In this document: positions 53,860 to 62,782 of the stretch, piece by piece
How the letters are laid out: each line of letters opens with the position of its first letter
How positions within the stretch are numbered: the first letter of the stretch is position 1
Assembly (NCBI RefSeq): GCF_002120225.1
Contig: NZ_LAPZ01000007.1
Coordinates: 62,001-126,000, forward strand
DNA length: 64,000 nt
From: Tenacibaculum holothuriorum
GTDB lineage: Bacteria > Bacteroidota > Bacteroidia > Flavobacteriales > Flavobacteriaceae
Direction: 5' to 3'
Notes under the pieces: generated by a model
What the model was told of the DNA's origin: nothing
Database searches by the model: none
Seen by the model: only the letters and a program-made list of their open reading frames with translations
Translations under genes and position numbers: made by a program

Positions 53860-54486
53860 TTAAGCTATAATTAATCCATTTTGTATTCCAAATTTAATCA
53901 GATCTGGAGTACTATTGGTATTGGTTATCTCAAATAATTCTCGTTTATGAGATTTTAAAGCACTTTCTGAGATTGATAAAATATCAGAAAGTGCTTTTTC
54001 TTTTTTATCAGAATGCTTGTAAAGTGCTTGCAAGATTTCTAATTTTCTATTTGTGAATGTTAAATTACCTATTTTTATTTTTGAAGTTTTATTGATAAAA
54101 TCAGGTTTATTAGCATTATAGCACTCTAAGATTTTATCTTTAAAAACCGATAGGTCAGAATCTTTACTTACAAAAAAATCAATTCCTTTTTTTATAGCCT
54201 CTGACTTAATATAGTTGTTATTTAACGTGGTTAGTGAGATTATTTTAAATGAATTTTTATGAGTTCTTATTTCGTTGATATACTCTAAAGAGCTAACACC
54301 ATTAAAGTTTACATCTAAAATTAAAATATCAAAATTATAATTTTGAGTGTATTTTATTAAATCATCTATAGTAGTAAAAATATTTTTTACCTCAAGTTCT
54401 TCATAAGTATTTAGTTTATCTCTTAAAGCTTCGCAAAAGAATTTATTATCATCAGCAATGATAACAGATAATGTAGTAGGTTTCAT
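53860..54486 (-). CDS. Response regulator with LuxR-like output
   Basis: A 208-aa protein: receiver domain with acidic ADDN, phospho-acceptor D58 in LILDVNFNG, K in VSKDSD; C-terminal helix-turn-helix region (about 145-208; LTFTNRKLEILQALYKHSDKKEKALSDILSISESALKSHKRELFE) related to, but weaker than, NarL/LuxR. It follows the sensor kinase gene by 2 bp. Confidence 0.85.
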   Translation of the reverse strand: MKPTTLSVIIADDNKFFCEALRDKLNTYEELEVKNIFTTIDDLIKYTQNYNFDILILDVNFNGVSSLEYINEIRTHKNSFKIISLTTLNNNYIKSEAIKKGIDFFVSKDSDLSVFKDKILECYNANKPDFINKTSKIKIGNLTFTNRKLEILQALYKHSDKKEKALSDILSISESALKSHKRELFEITNTNSTPDLIKFGIQNGLIIA

Positions 54487-54488
54487 TC

Positions 54489-56306
54489 TTAAATAGGAAT
54501 ATTAATTGTTGTTGATGTTCCTTTGTTTTTTGGGGAGTTTATAAATATATTTCCTTTTAATTCACTAACAATATACTTAATGTTTTGTATTCCGTATGAG
54601 TTTTTCCTAATCATATGTTGATCATAACCGATACCGTCATCTAAAACTATAATTTCAAGTTTTGAACCTGAAGTTTTTGATACATTGACATTTATTTCTG
54701 AGGCTTTAGAGTGTTTAATTGAATTGGTAATAAGTTCAGAAATAATACGATAAATTAAAAAACATTGATTAGGAGTTAATTGAGTATTATCAACTTTAAA
54801 TGTTGATTTTATAATATTATTGGTTGCTTGGTTAATTTTAGAACAAAACTCTTGAAGAGTCTCAACAAAGTTTTCTGAGTTTATTTTAGGAGAATATAAG
54901 TTGTTTAATAAATAACGGTAATCTTTATCGAAAGAGCCTATTATTTCTTGGATTTGTTCTGGAGTTCTTTCAGTTTTATTTAATAATCGAAGTTTTAAAG
55001 CTTCTAAATAACCTCCGAAACTATCATGAATATTTCTAAATAACTTGTTGCGTTCTTCTTGTTGAATTCTTAAAATATTTTCTTGAAAAGAGTTTCTCAA
55101 AATCAAATTTTCATTTTTAAGAGTTATGGCCAAAAATTCATTTTTAATCAGCTGCTTTATAATGTAATAAATGACCAAACAAATTTCTATACTGGTTGCT
55201 ATATATACTAAATAATCAAATAAGAAAACCTCATTAATAGAAGTATGAAAGTCTGGTTCGTCATTAACAAAAATAAAAAATGAAATTATAGGAAGTATAA
55301 ATGCAAAAGCAAGGTAATAAGGGATTACTTTTCTTATAGCTAAAAGTATATGAAAAATTAATATTAATATAATTACAGCTCTAGCTGAGTAAATTATTAT
55401 TTCCTTAGGGAATAACATTTTGTTGGCAATAAAGAATATTCCAAAGATTATAGTAACTATAGCAAAGTAGTAAGAGAAATAAATAAAACCTTTCTGTATC
55501 CATTTAGTCCTTTTATTATACGAGTAAAAGTTTATGAAAAATAATGAAGCAAAAAACATTGCAATATTAGGGACTAGCATTTGAGAACTAGCCTGAAAAA
55601 TAGGAAAATTAAGTATGCCAAATTGATTGTGAACTCCCATATGAAATAAAAAGTCAAACAAAAAGAATACTATATAAAGTGCATACCACAATAAGCTTAA
55701 CTCTTTTTTAGCAATGAAGAGAATCAAAATAAAGAGAAGAAGTAGTGATAAAAATATAGTCTGAGCTATAATTATTATATTTTCTTTTTGAAGCCTATTA
55801 TTGTATTGTTCAAAATTTAAAAGCAATAGATTAAGGTTTGTTTTAGTATTAAAATCCTTAACTTTTATAAAAACATCTGCATTAGAATAGTCTTTGTTAA
55901 TTTTCCATGTTGGAGATCTAAAACCTATAGGAAATTTATTTTTTTCAATTAAAGAGAATTCTTTCTCTTCAACTAATTTACCATTCTCAAACTGTATATA
56001 AAGTTTACTATAATCTAAAAATGTATTCCAAATACATAAATATTTATCCTTTTGTAATGAATTTAATTTAAAATGTAACCATGTTGCAGGTTTGCCTTGA
56101 ACTTCATAAAATAGTTTATTTTCCATAGGTATGGAAAACATCTCATTTTTATGTAGTTCAATAATATTGTGTATTGATAAAGTGTCACTTTTAAAATTTA
56201 AAAAAGTAACTGATTTATATAAAGGAGTCTCAATAGTACTTTCTTGAGAGTTAACAAAAGAAAGATTAAGATTTAAGAAGATAATTACTAATAAAAAACG
56301 ATACAT
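54489..56306 (-). CDS. 7TM-sensor histidine kinase (7TMR-DISM type)
   Basis: A 605-aa membrane kinase: signal peptide (1-20), 7TMR-DISMED2-like periplasmic domain (about 25-175; KPATWLHFKLNS..., NADVFIKVKDFNT), seven membrane helices (about 180-390), HisKA_3 domain with H427 in RNIHDSFGGYLEALKLR, and HATPase (YRIISELITNSIKHSKA, LDDGIGYD, GTSTTINIPI). It sends phosphate to the response regulator encoded 2 bp downstream. The signal is not known. Confidence 0.92.
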   Translation of the reverse strand: MYRFLLVIIFLNLNLSFVNSQESTIETPLYKSVTFLNFKSDTLSIHNIIELHKNEMFSIPMENKLFYEVQGKPATWLHFKLNSLQKDKYLCIWNTFLDYSKLYIQFENGKLVEEKEFSLIEKNKFPIGFRSPTWKINKDYSNADVFIKVKDFNTKTNLNLLLLNFEQYNNRLQKENIIIIAQTIFLSLLLLFILILFIAKKELSLLWYALYIVFFLFDFLFHMGVHNQFGILNFPIFQASSQMLVPNIAMFFASLFFINFYSYNKRTKWIQKGFIYFSYYFAIVTIIFGIFFIANKMLFPKEIIIYSARAVIILILIFHILLAIRKVIPYYLAFAFILPIISFFIFVNDEPDFHTSINEVFLFDYLVYIATSIEICLVIYYIIKQLIKNEFLAITLKNENLILRNSFQENILRIQQEERNKLFRNIHDSFGGYLEALKLRLLNKTERTPEQIQEIIGSFDKDYRYLLNNLYSPKINSENFVETLQEFCSKINQATNNIIKSTFKVDNTQLTPNQCFLIYRIISELITNSIKHSKASEINVNVSKTSGSKLEIIVLDDGIGYDQHMIRKNSYGIQNIKYIVSELKGNIFINSPKNKGTSTTINIPI

Positions 56307-56386
56307 TTAATATATAATAACCATACTAAAGTATGATTTTTTTTTTCAGTAACAAATTAGTTTTGTCAAAGTTAATTATCTAAAAT

Positions 56387-56773
56387 ATGGATTACTTAAA
56401 ATTAGAAAACGAGACTAATAAAAAAAACAACCATATTGAAAAAGAAAATTTTAGAAAGTTAATGAGTGATTTAGTGCATATGGAGCTATCTACAAAAGAA
56501 CTTCTTTTACTAAAAAATACATTAAATATAAAGTGTGAAGATAATTTCTTAACTCACAGTTATAAGTTTAATTCTTTAACCAATAAAGAACTGGAAGTAT
56601 TCTTTTTAATTTGTGATGGTTTAATACCAAAAGAAATTGCAGAAAAACTATTTATAGAAGTTTCTACAGCACAAACTCACAGAAGAAATATCATAAAAAA
56701 ACTAGATATAAAAACCTTTAAAGATTGGTGTTTTTATGCTTCCTTTTCTGAGTATAAAAAACTAGCTAGTTAA
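56387..56773 (+). CDS. Small LuxR-type transcriptional regulator without receiver
   Basis: A 128-aa protein: N-terminal helical part (1-60), then a LuxR helix-turn-helix (about 64-125; FNSLTNKELEVFFLICDGLIPKEIAEKLFIEVSTAQTHRRNIIKKLDIK). It has no sensor domain. Divergent from the 7TM kinase gene by 80 bp, so likely involved in the same control. Confidence 0.85.
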   Translation: MDYLKLENETNKKNNHIEKENFRKLMSDLVHMELSTKELLLLKNTLNIKCEDNFLTHSYKFNSLTNKELEVFFLICDGLIPKEIAEKLFIEVSTAQTHRRNIIKKLDIKTFKDWCFYASFSEYKKLAS

Positions 56774-56794
56774 CGTAGTTTTAGAAGAAAATAG

Positions 56795-57757
56795 TTAAGC
56801 TGCTTTCGATTTTTTTCGAGCAGCTTCTTCTTTACGGAGTTGAGCTTGTAATTGTTTACTTGTCATGGTACTTCCATCATGACTCCAACCTGGAGGCATA
56901 AAAACATACTTTAATCGAGTACCAATTGGCAAATGTTTTTTTCTACTAAAAAAGTCTTTAAAAATTTCTTTCCATTCATGGAAAATAACATTAACAGGAC
57001 CTTTGTCGACAAGATTCGTTGTAAGTCCGAATTTTAATTTTTCGTATTCTTCTTCAGTTTCTTCAGCTTGAAAGGTACCAAACATCCTATCCCAAATAAT
57101 TAAAAACATTCCCATGTTTTTATCTAAATATTTGGTGTTAGAAGCGTGGTGTACTCGGTGATGAGAAGGTGTAACAAAAATGTATTCCCAAACACTTAGT
57201 AAAAAACCAACAAATCCTTTTTTGTTATTCTTTTTAATAAAGTTTGTATGACATAATGTTCCATAATTTTGATTCATTGCATAAGCAAACATAATGTGTA
57301 GCGGTGCAATTCCGATTAAAATTAACGGAATTAAAAACATAAATCGATAAAATGGTTGTAATACAGGGGAACGGAATCCTGTTGTGATATTGTAAAACTC
57401 TGAATTGTGGTGTGTTACATGAACTGCCCAAAAAAAGCGAGAATGGTGGTCAACGTAATGATGTATATAGTATAAAAAGTCTTGACCAACAAAAGCTATA
57501 AACCAATATATGAAGCCCGTGTTTTCCCAGTTAAAAAATCTATATTGATAAAAGAAATTCATGACAATAAAAGAAACTCCATACATTAATGCATCTAAAC
57601 CTACATTAACTAAAGCAAAATACACATTGGTAGACACATCTTTAAATTCGTAGTTCTTAGCTTTTCTTTTGTAGCTAAAATACATTTCTAAAAAAATGGC
57701 AAGCGCACATATAGGTACAAACCATTTGTAAGCATTCTCGTGTGTAAAAATTTCCAT
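56795..57757 (-). CDS. Fatty acid hydroxylase / sterol desaturase family protein
   Basis: A 320-aa integral membrane di-iron enzyme. Membrane helices at about 12-30, 50-70, 85-105 and 150-175; the histidine clusters HHYVDHHSRFFWAVHVTHHNS and TPSHHRVHHASN are complete. It may hydroxylate or desaturate a lipid; the substrate is unknown. Last gene of a five-gene minus-strand group. Confidence 0.92.
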   Translation of the reverse strand: MEIFTHENAYKWFVPICALAIFLEMYFSYKRKAKNYEFKDVSTNVYFALVNVGLDALMYGVSFIVMNFFYQYRFFNWENTGFIYWFIAFVGQDFLYYIHHYVDHHSRFFWAVHVTHHNSEFYNITTGFRSPVLQPFYRFMFLIPLILIGIAPLHIMFAYAMNQNYGTLCHTNFIKKNNKKGFVGFLLSVWEYIFVTPSHHRVHHASNTKYLDKNMGMFLIIWDRMFGTFQAEETEEEYEKLKFGLTTNLVDKGPVNVIFHEWKEIFKDFFSRKKHLPIGTRLKYVFMPPGWSHDGSTMTSKQLQAQLRKEEAARKKSKAA

Positions 57758-57796
57758 ACTACATCATAATTTCGGTGTGCAAAAGTACAATATTAT

Positions 57797-58435
57797 TTAC
57801 AACCTTTGTTCAATCCAACTCTTAAAACTATAAAAATTTTGTGGTGCAACTCCGTGACCTACAGGGTATTCTGAATATTCGTTGCTTAAATTTAATGATT
57901 TTAACACTTCGGGAGCTTTTCTTGCCCATTGCACAGGTAATACCTGATCTACAGTTCCGTGAGAAATATAATAATCGGTTTTTATCGTATTAGAAATCTC
58001 TTTTGGTAATAAATCATTATTAATATATCCACTCAAAGCAATAACATGTTGTACTTTATTTGGTAAATTAAGACTTAACGCATAGCTTAAAATTGCTCCT
58101 TGACTAAAGCCTAATAAAAAAGTTTTAGCGGGATTGGTATTGTATTTAGCTTTAACTTCATCAATAAAAGCTGAAATTTTTTGAACAGATTCTCTTGCTT
58201 GGTCTAAATCTGAAAACTTATCATTATTTGCATCAAAGTTAATAGCATACCAAGCATAACCACCATATCCCATCTCGTAAGGAGCTTGCGCACTTACTAT
58301 TAATAATTCATCTGGAAGTTCTTCAGCGAAAGAAAATAAATCTTGTTCATTACTACCATAACCATGCAGTAAAATTAATAACGGAGGATTTTCAGCCTTT
58401 GTTTTTGGCTGTCTAACAATATAGTTAAGGCTCAT
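57797..58435 (-). CDS. Phospholipase/carboxylesterase (alpha/beta hydrolase)
   Basis: A 212-aa cytoplasmic esterase of the acyl-protein thioesterase type. Oxyanion LLHGYGSNEQD, nucleophile elbow LLGFSQGA with S111, catalytic D in GTVDQVLPV and H in PVGHGVAPQ. Lies 3 bp after the DUF4870-like gene and 39 bp before the sterol desaturase gene. Confidence 0.9.
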   Translation of the reverse strand: MSLNYIVRQPKTKAENPPLLILLHGYGSNEQDLFSFAEELPDELLIVSAQAPYEMGYGGYAWYAINFDANNDKFSDLDQARESVQKISAFIDEVKAKYNTNPAKTFLLGFSQGAILSYALSLNLPNKVQHVIALSGYINNDLLPKEISNTIKTDYYISHGTVDQVLPVQWARKAPEVLKSLNLSNEYSEYPVGHGVAPQNFYSFKSWIEQRL

Positions 58436-58438
58436 GAG

Positions 58439-58765
58439 TTATAATGATTTAAACCAGTTTTGAAAATGCTCACCAAATACAGGTAATAACTTTTTCTCAC
58501 CACCAAAAGCACCAAGGATACTAATTATCCAAAAAATGAATAAAACTACACCAATACCCCAGCCAATAAAACCTCCTATGTATTTATATACTAACCATCC
58601 GTTTAAAAATGAAAGTAAGTGTAATCCAATCATTTGTCTTATATAAAAGCTAGCAAAAGAGTTTTTACTATTTAGGTTTAAAAAGAAAGCAATTATGGTT
58701 CCTAAAATCCAAAAATGACTAATTATAGCGCTTGTTTTTCCGTCGTTAACTGTTTGATTACTCAT
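58439..58765 (-). CDS. Small membrane protein, DUF4870-like
   Basis: A 108-aa protein with about three membrane helices (15-35, 40-63, 65-88) and the DUF4870-like start TSAIISHFWILGTIIAFFLNL...SFASFYIRQMIGLHLL. Function unknown. Five bases separate it from the dihydroorotase stop, so it is in the same operon. Confidence 0.8.
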   Translation of the reverse strand: MSNQTVNDGKTSAIISHFWILGTIIAFFLNLNSKNSFASFYIRQMIGLHLLSFLNGWLVYKYIGGFIGWGIGVVLFIFWIISILGAFGGEKKLLPVFGEHFQNWFKSL

Positions 58766-58770
58766 CGTTA

Positions 58771-60027
58771 TTAATTTAAAATTAATTGATTTTTATTGAA
58801 AATTCCGTACACTTTTCCTTTCAATTCTTTATCTAAGAAAATACTGTTTTTTGAAGTTGAATAAATATGGTCTTCAGTAAAAGTGAAAGTTCCGTTAGGA
58901 TTGAAAAGTGTAATATTTACTTTTTCTCCTTCGTTAATTGATTCGGTATTTATATTGAATCGGTTTTTAGGTTTTGTCGTTAAACATTCAACAATAGTCT
59001 CAGTATCTAATACTGTATTTAAAGCGCTAAATGCAGATTCTAAACCGATAGTTCCGTTTTTAGCAATAGCAAATTCTACTTTTTTATACTCAACATCAAT
59101 CGGATTGTGATCTGAAGTAATGATATCTATAACACCATTTTTAACTCCTTCAACTAAAGCATTTACATCTTCTTGAGTTCTAAGTGGTGGAGTTACTTTT
59201 GTATTGGCATCGAAACCTATTAACTCTTTATCCGTTAAAACTAAATTATGAACAGCAACACTACAGGTAACATTCAATTCTTTGCTTTTAGCTTCTTTAA
59301 TTAATTCAACCGATTTTTTAGTTGAAATAGTAGGGATATGTAATTTACCTCCTGTATATTCTAACAAAAATAAATCTCTAGCAATTTGAAGTTCTTCTGC
59401 TAAAGCAGGAATTCCTTTCAAACCTAATCGAGTAGCATTAACGCCTTCGTGTGCAATTCCGTCTCCAGCAATGCTTTTGTTTTTAGGGAAACTAAGTACT
59501 AATCCATCAAAAATTTGAGCATATAATAAGGCAACTTTTAGTAGATTATCATTGCTAATAGGTTTGTTGTAATCTCCAAAAGCGATAGCTCCAGATTGTT
59601 GCATATCGTACAATTCTGCCATTTCAATTCCTTTGCTTTCTTGTGTTAAAGCTCCAATAGGATAAAGTTCTGTCGCAGAAAAAGTAGCTTTGTTTTTTAG
59701 AAACTCAATAGCTGCTTTGTTATCAACAATAGGTTGCGTATTTGGATTTACAGCAACAGCGGTAAAACCGCTTTTAGCTGCAGCAGTTAAACCATTTGCT
59801 ATGGTTTCTCTTTCTTCGTAACCTGGTTCACCAAAAGAAGCACTGGTGTCGAACCAACCTGTTGAAATATGTAAGTTCTCTAACTCAATAATTTGAGTGT
59901 TTTCTGAAGGATTTATCGTATCATCAATTTTTTGAATGACACCATTTTCAATTAAAATATCTTTTGTTTGTTTGTGAAAAGGACTCGACTTGTCGATTAT
60001 TGTTGCCGATTTTAGCAGCGTTGTCAT
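58771..60027 (-). CDS. Dihydroorotase homologue lacking the HxH metal motif
   Basis: A 418-aa amidohydrolase of the PyrC/dihydroorotase family from the ATG at 60027; this overlaps the BatA gene stop by four bases (ATGA). The barrel pattern fits throughout: GLTAAAKSGFTAVAVNPNTQP, FLLEYTGGKLHIPTISTKKSVEL, CSVAVHNLVLTD, TPPLRTQEDVNAL, ITSDHNPIDVEYK. The metal-binding HxHxR after strand 1 is missing and reads D60-T-S-A-S-F, as in the PyrX-type homologues that support aspartate transcarbamoylase without being catalysts. The SDHNP segment is kept. Either this is a non-catalytic subunit or it uses another metal arrangement; a second dihydroorotase elsewhere should be looked for. Confidence 0.88.
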   Translation of the reverse strand: MTTLLKSATIIDKSSPFHKQTKDILIENGVIQKIDDTINPSENTQIIELENLHISTGWFDTSASFGEPGYEERETIANGLTAAAKSGFTAVAVNPNTQPIVDNKAAIEFLKNKATFSATELYPIGALTQESKGIEMAELYDMQQSGAIAFGDYNKPISNDNLLKVALLYAQIFDGLVLSFPKNKSIAGDGIAHEGVNATRLGLKGIPALAEELQIARDLFLLEYTGGKLHIPTISTKKSVELIKEAKSKELNVTCSVAVHNLVLTDKELIGFDANTKVTPPLRTQEDVNALVEGVKNGVIDIITSDHNPIDVEYKKVEFAIAKNGTIGLESAFSALNTVLDTETIVECLTTKPKNRFNINTESINEGEKVNITLFNPNGTFTFTEDHIYSTSKNSIFLDKELKGKVYGIFNKNQLILN

Positions 60028-61961
60028 GGTTTGAAGAATTTTATAATCAAAATTTCTAACAGCAAAGATACAATGGCTAAGGCTAAAAACCATTTCCAAA
60101 GCCAATGAACTTTATTTTTTTGTTCAATACTTTCAATAGCATCTTTTACCGAGTTAGAAATAATAATTTTATTTAGTTGTGTTGTTAATTCGTTGCTGTT
60201 TAAAAACTCCAATTTACTTTCATCTTTAGCGTAATTAAAAGCAATTTTTTTTATGAGTTGTTGCTCTTTATTTATGTTATAACTTCCTGCAAGTTGTGGT
60301 TGTTCTTTCGTAGTTAGCGTAACTTTATTTTGATAAGCTCTTTGTAAAGGAATAAATGAGCTTTCATTATTTTTAATGGAAAGTATTTCGTCTTTTCCTA
60401 ACTGTTTTTGAACTTCAATAGTATTTTCCTTATCAATCGTATAATACAATTGAGTGGTTTTTAAACTTTGTAATCCGATAGTATAAAAAACAGGAACAAT
60501 TAAAGGAGAGTTGGTGAAGTTAGAACTGGTTTTGTCTAAAGGAGAAGCAAACCAAAACAACCTAGCGGATGGCAATTTTGCCTCCTTTAAGAAAGCTTGA
60601 TTATTTTCAAATTGAATCAAACTGCTTTCCTTTCTAAAGCTAGTTGGGTATTGAATAAGTGAGTTTGGATATTGAAAATTACGAACTCTTTTCTCAAAAA
60701 CATTACTAAAAAATGGATGCTTATAGTTGATGTTTGTGATTTTTAAACTATCAGTTTTCTTTTTAGAAATATTACCAATATTTAGTTTGCCAAAAAGAGC
60801 ATTATAACTATTCGTGTTACTTTCTTTATTAGGAATAAGAATAATATTTCCGCTATTGTTACTAAAAGTAGTTAAACTACTTATTAAGGGTTGCGGAATA
60901 GATTCCAACTGATTTAAAATTACCAATTGTTGATTGTTAATCAAGTTGTAATTGATGCCAGTTTCTTTGTTTTCGATAAAATTAAATTCATCTTTCGAGT
61001 AGATACGTTTTAAAAAGTCATTATTGTTACCAATAGCTAATACGTTGGTTTTTTCAGTACTGTTTACCGAAAAATAAAAGGTGTTATCGAAAGAATAGGT
61101 ATCATTAAACGTTATAGAAACTTTTCCGTTAAAAGTATCGGTTTTATTCACTAAAAACTGTACAGTTTCTGTAGTATTTTTCTCTATTGAAAAAGTTTGT
61201 TTGTTTATCAGTTTGTCAGAATTAAAAATACTAATGGGAACATTCTTTTTAGCATTTCCTTGGTTTTGAACAACAATATTAACTTCTAAATTGGTTGCTT
61301 CTTTACTATTCACAAATAGGCTATCAATACTCAAATTGTTTTGTTGTTCAGGTAATAATTGAATTAAAGTTGTGTTCTTCGGAACATTTGTAAAATCACT
61401 CTTTTTAGTATTTTGAAAATCAGAAATAAAAACAGTTTTCGATTGTTGATTGTTAGTATTGTTTAGTTGTAAAAAAACCGTTTCTGGTAACTTTTCTTTT
61501 GCTACAGGTTTTAATTTTAATAGATGCTCTTTTAAACGATTATAATCAATATTATGGTAGTAGTTAGCGTTTGTTATTAGTGTGTATGTAGCTTCTTTGG
61601 GAGTGTTTTCAATAATTTCTTGCGTGGCAGTTTTTAATAAATTCCCTTTACTTCCTTTCGAATCTAAACTTAAAGAATTGTTTAAATAAATATTGTAATG
61701 CGTTTTCTCTTCAGCAGTTCTATTACTAAAATAAGGTTGTGCAAAAGCAATTATAATTCCTGTTAAAAGAAGTATTCTTGTTAATAAGACTAGCCATTTT
61801 TTTAACTGAGAACTTTTTCGAGTTTGTAACTGTAATTTTTTTAAAAAAGCAACATTGGTAAAAGGAACTTTTTCAAAACGTTGTAGTTGAAAAAGATGCA
61901 CTAGAATAGGAATGATTAATAGTGCTAAAAAATATAAAACTTCAGGATGTTTAAATTGCAT
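60024..61961 (-). CDS. BatA-domain membrane protein
   Basis: A 645-aa protein. N-terminal BatA (aerotolerance regulator N-terminal) domain: membrane helix 1 (about 8-25), VPFTNVAFLKKLQLQTRKSSQLKKWLVLLTRILLLTGIIIAFAQPYF with helix 2 at about 56-75. A long periplasmic part (about 80-620) has a degenerate VWA-like unit and beta repeats (THYNIYLNNSLSLDS), and one C-terminal helix (about 621-641). Related genes occur in large aerotolerance-type operons. First gene of the group that includes the dihydroorotase homologue. Confidence 0.9.
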   Translation of the reverse strand: MQFKHPEVLYFLALLIIPILVHLFQLQRFEKVPFTNVAFLKKLQLQTRKSSQLKKWLVLLTRILLLTGIIIAFAQPYFSNRTAEEKTHYNIYLNNSLSLDSKGSKGNLLKTATQEIIENTPKEATYTLITNANYYHNIDYNRLKEHLLKLKPVAKEKLPETVFLQLNNTNNQQSKTVFISDFQNTKKSDFTNVPKNTTLIQLLPEQQNNLSIDSLFVNSKEATNLEVNIVVQNQGNAKKNVPISIFNSDKLINKQTFSIEKNTTETVQFLVNKTDTFNGKVSITFNDTYSFDNTFYFSVNSTEKTNVLAIGNNNDFLKRIYSKDEFNFIENKETGINYNLINNQQLVILNQLESIPQPLISSLTTFSNNSGNIILIPNKESNTNSYNALFGKLNIGNISKKKTDSLKITNINYKHPFFSNVFEKRVRNFQYPNSLIQYPTSFRKESSLIQFENNQAFLKEAKLPSARLFWFASPLDKTSSNFTNSPLIVPVFYTIGLQSLKTTQLYYTIDKENTIEVQKQLGKDEILSIKNNESSFIPLQRAYQNKVTLTTKEQPQLAGSYNINKEQQLIKKIAFNYAKDESKLEFLNSNELTTQLNKIIISNSVKDAIESIEQKNKVHWLWKWFLALAIVSLLLEILIIKFFKP

Positions 61962-62083
61962 ATGTTATGTTACTGAGGGTAAAAATAAATATTTTAGAAT
62001 CGTAAAGTAAAATGAATCGTTAAAAATCTGTTAGAACTTTTAAAGGATTCCGACCAAAAATCAAATTTTAGTATTTTTGACCT

Positions 62084-62746
62084 ATGACTACACAAGAAGA
62101 CTGTAAGCTTCCTGAGCAAAAAGATTATCAACAGCACTGGAATACAGCTTATAATAAAAATACTACAGATAAATTAGGTTGGTACGAAGAACATTCTACC
62201 CAAACCATTCAATTAATTGAGAAAACAAATTTGCCTAAAAACGCATTAATATTAAATGTTGGGGTTGGCTCTTCAATTTTAATTGATGACTTGCTTGATA
62301 AAGGATACACGAATTTAATCGCAAATGATTTATCTGAAAAAGCGTTGGAAGATGTTAAAATCAGATTGAAAGAAAAAGCAAATGATGTTACTTTTATTGT
62401 TGATGATTTAACGAACTCAACAAAGTTAACTTCACTAGAGGAAGTGGCTTTATGGAACGATAGAGCAGTATTGCATTTTTTCTTAAAGGAAGAGGAACAA
62501 AAAGCGTATTTTGATTTACTGAAAAATAAAGTAGCTAAAGACGGATTTGTAATTATAGCAGTATTTTCAAAAGACGGAGCTGAAAAATGTTGTGGTTTAC
62601 CCTTACAACGTTATGATGTTGAAATGTTAAAAGAAAAACTAGGTAGTGATTTTGAACTTCAAGAAAGTTTTGACCATGTTTTTATAAATCCATACGGAGG
62701 AGAACGACCTTATGTTTATACTTTATTCAAAAGAATGCATAAGTAG
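62084..62746 (+). CDS. Class I SAM-dependent methyltransferase
   Basis: A 220-aa cytoplasmic methyltransferase. SAM motif I ILNVGVGSSILIDDLLDKGY, motif II acidic end LIANDLSEKAL, motif DLTN and WNDRAVLHFFLKEEE. Similar to thiopurine/tellurite-type small-molecule methyltransferases in general layout; substrate unknown. A possible -7 box TATTTTTG (62072-62079) lies only 4 bases before the start, which would give a nearly leaderless message. Confidence 0.85.
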   Translation: MTTQEDCKLPEQKDYQQHWNTAYNKNTTDKLGWYEEHSTQTIQLIEKTNLPKNALILNVGVGSSILIDDLLDKGYTNLIANDLSEKALEDVKIRLKEKANDVTFIVDDLTNSTKLTSLEEVALWNDRAVLHFFLKEEEQKAYFDLLKNKVAKDGFVIIAVFSKDGAEKCCGLPLQRYDVEMLKEKLGSDFELQESFDHVFINPYGGERPYVYTLFKRMHK

Positions 62747-62782
62747 TATTTAAAGCAACTAACTAATCTTAAACAAGAACTT

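Noticed and set aside
56322..56347. CATACTAAAGTATG followed by a T run as a terminator
   Set aside because: The stem has only 5 A/T-rich pairs and no plus-strand gene ends upstream; it lies between divergent genes and could at most be an operator.
58771..60105. Longer dihydroorotase form starting at 60105
   Set aside because: The extra 26 residues overlap the end of the BatA gene and are not like the family; the ATG at 60027 overlaps the BatA stop as ATGA.
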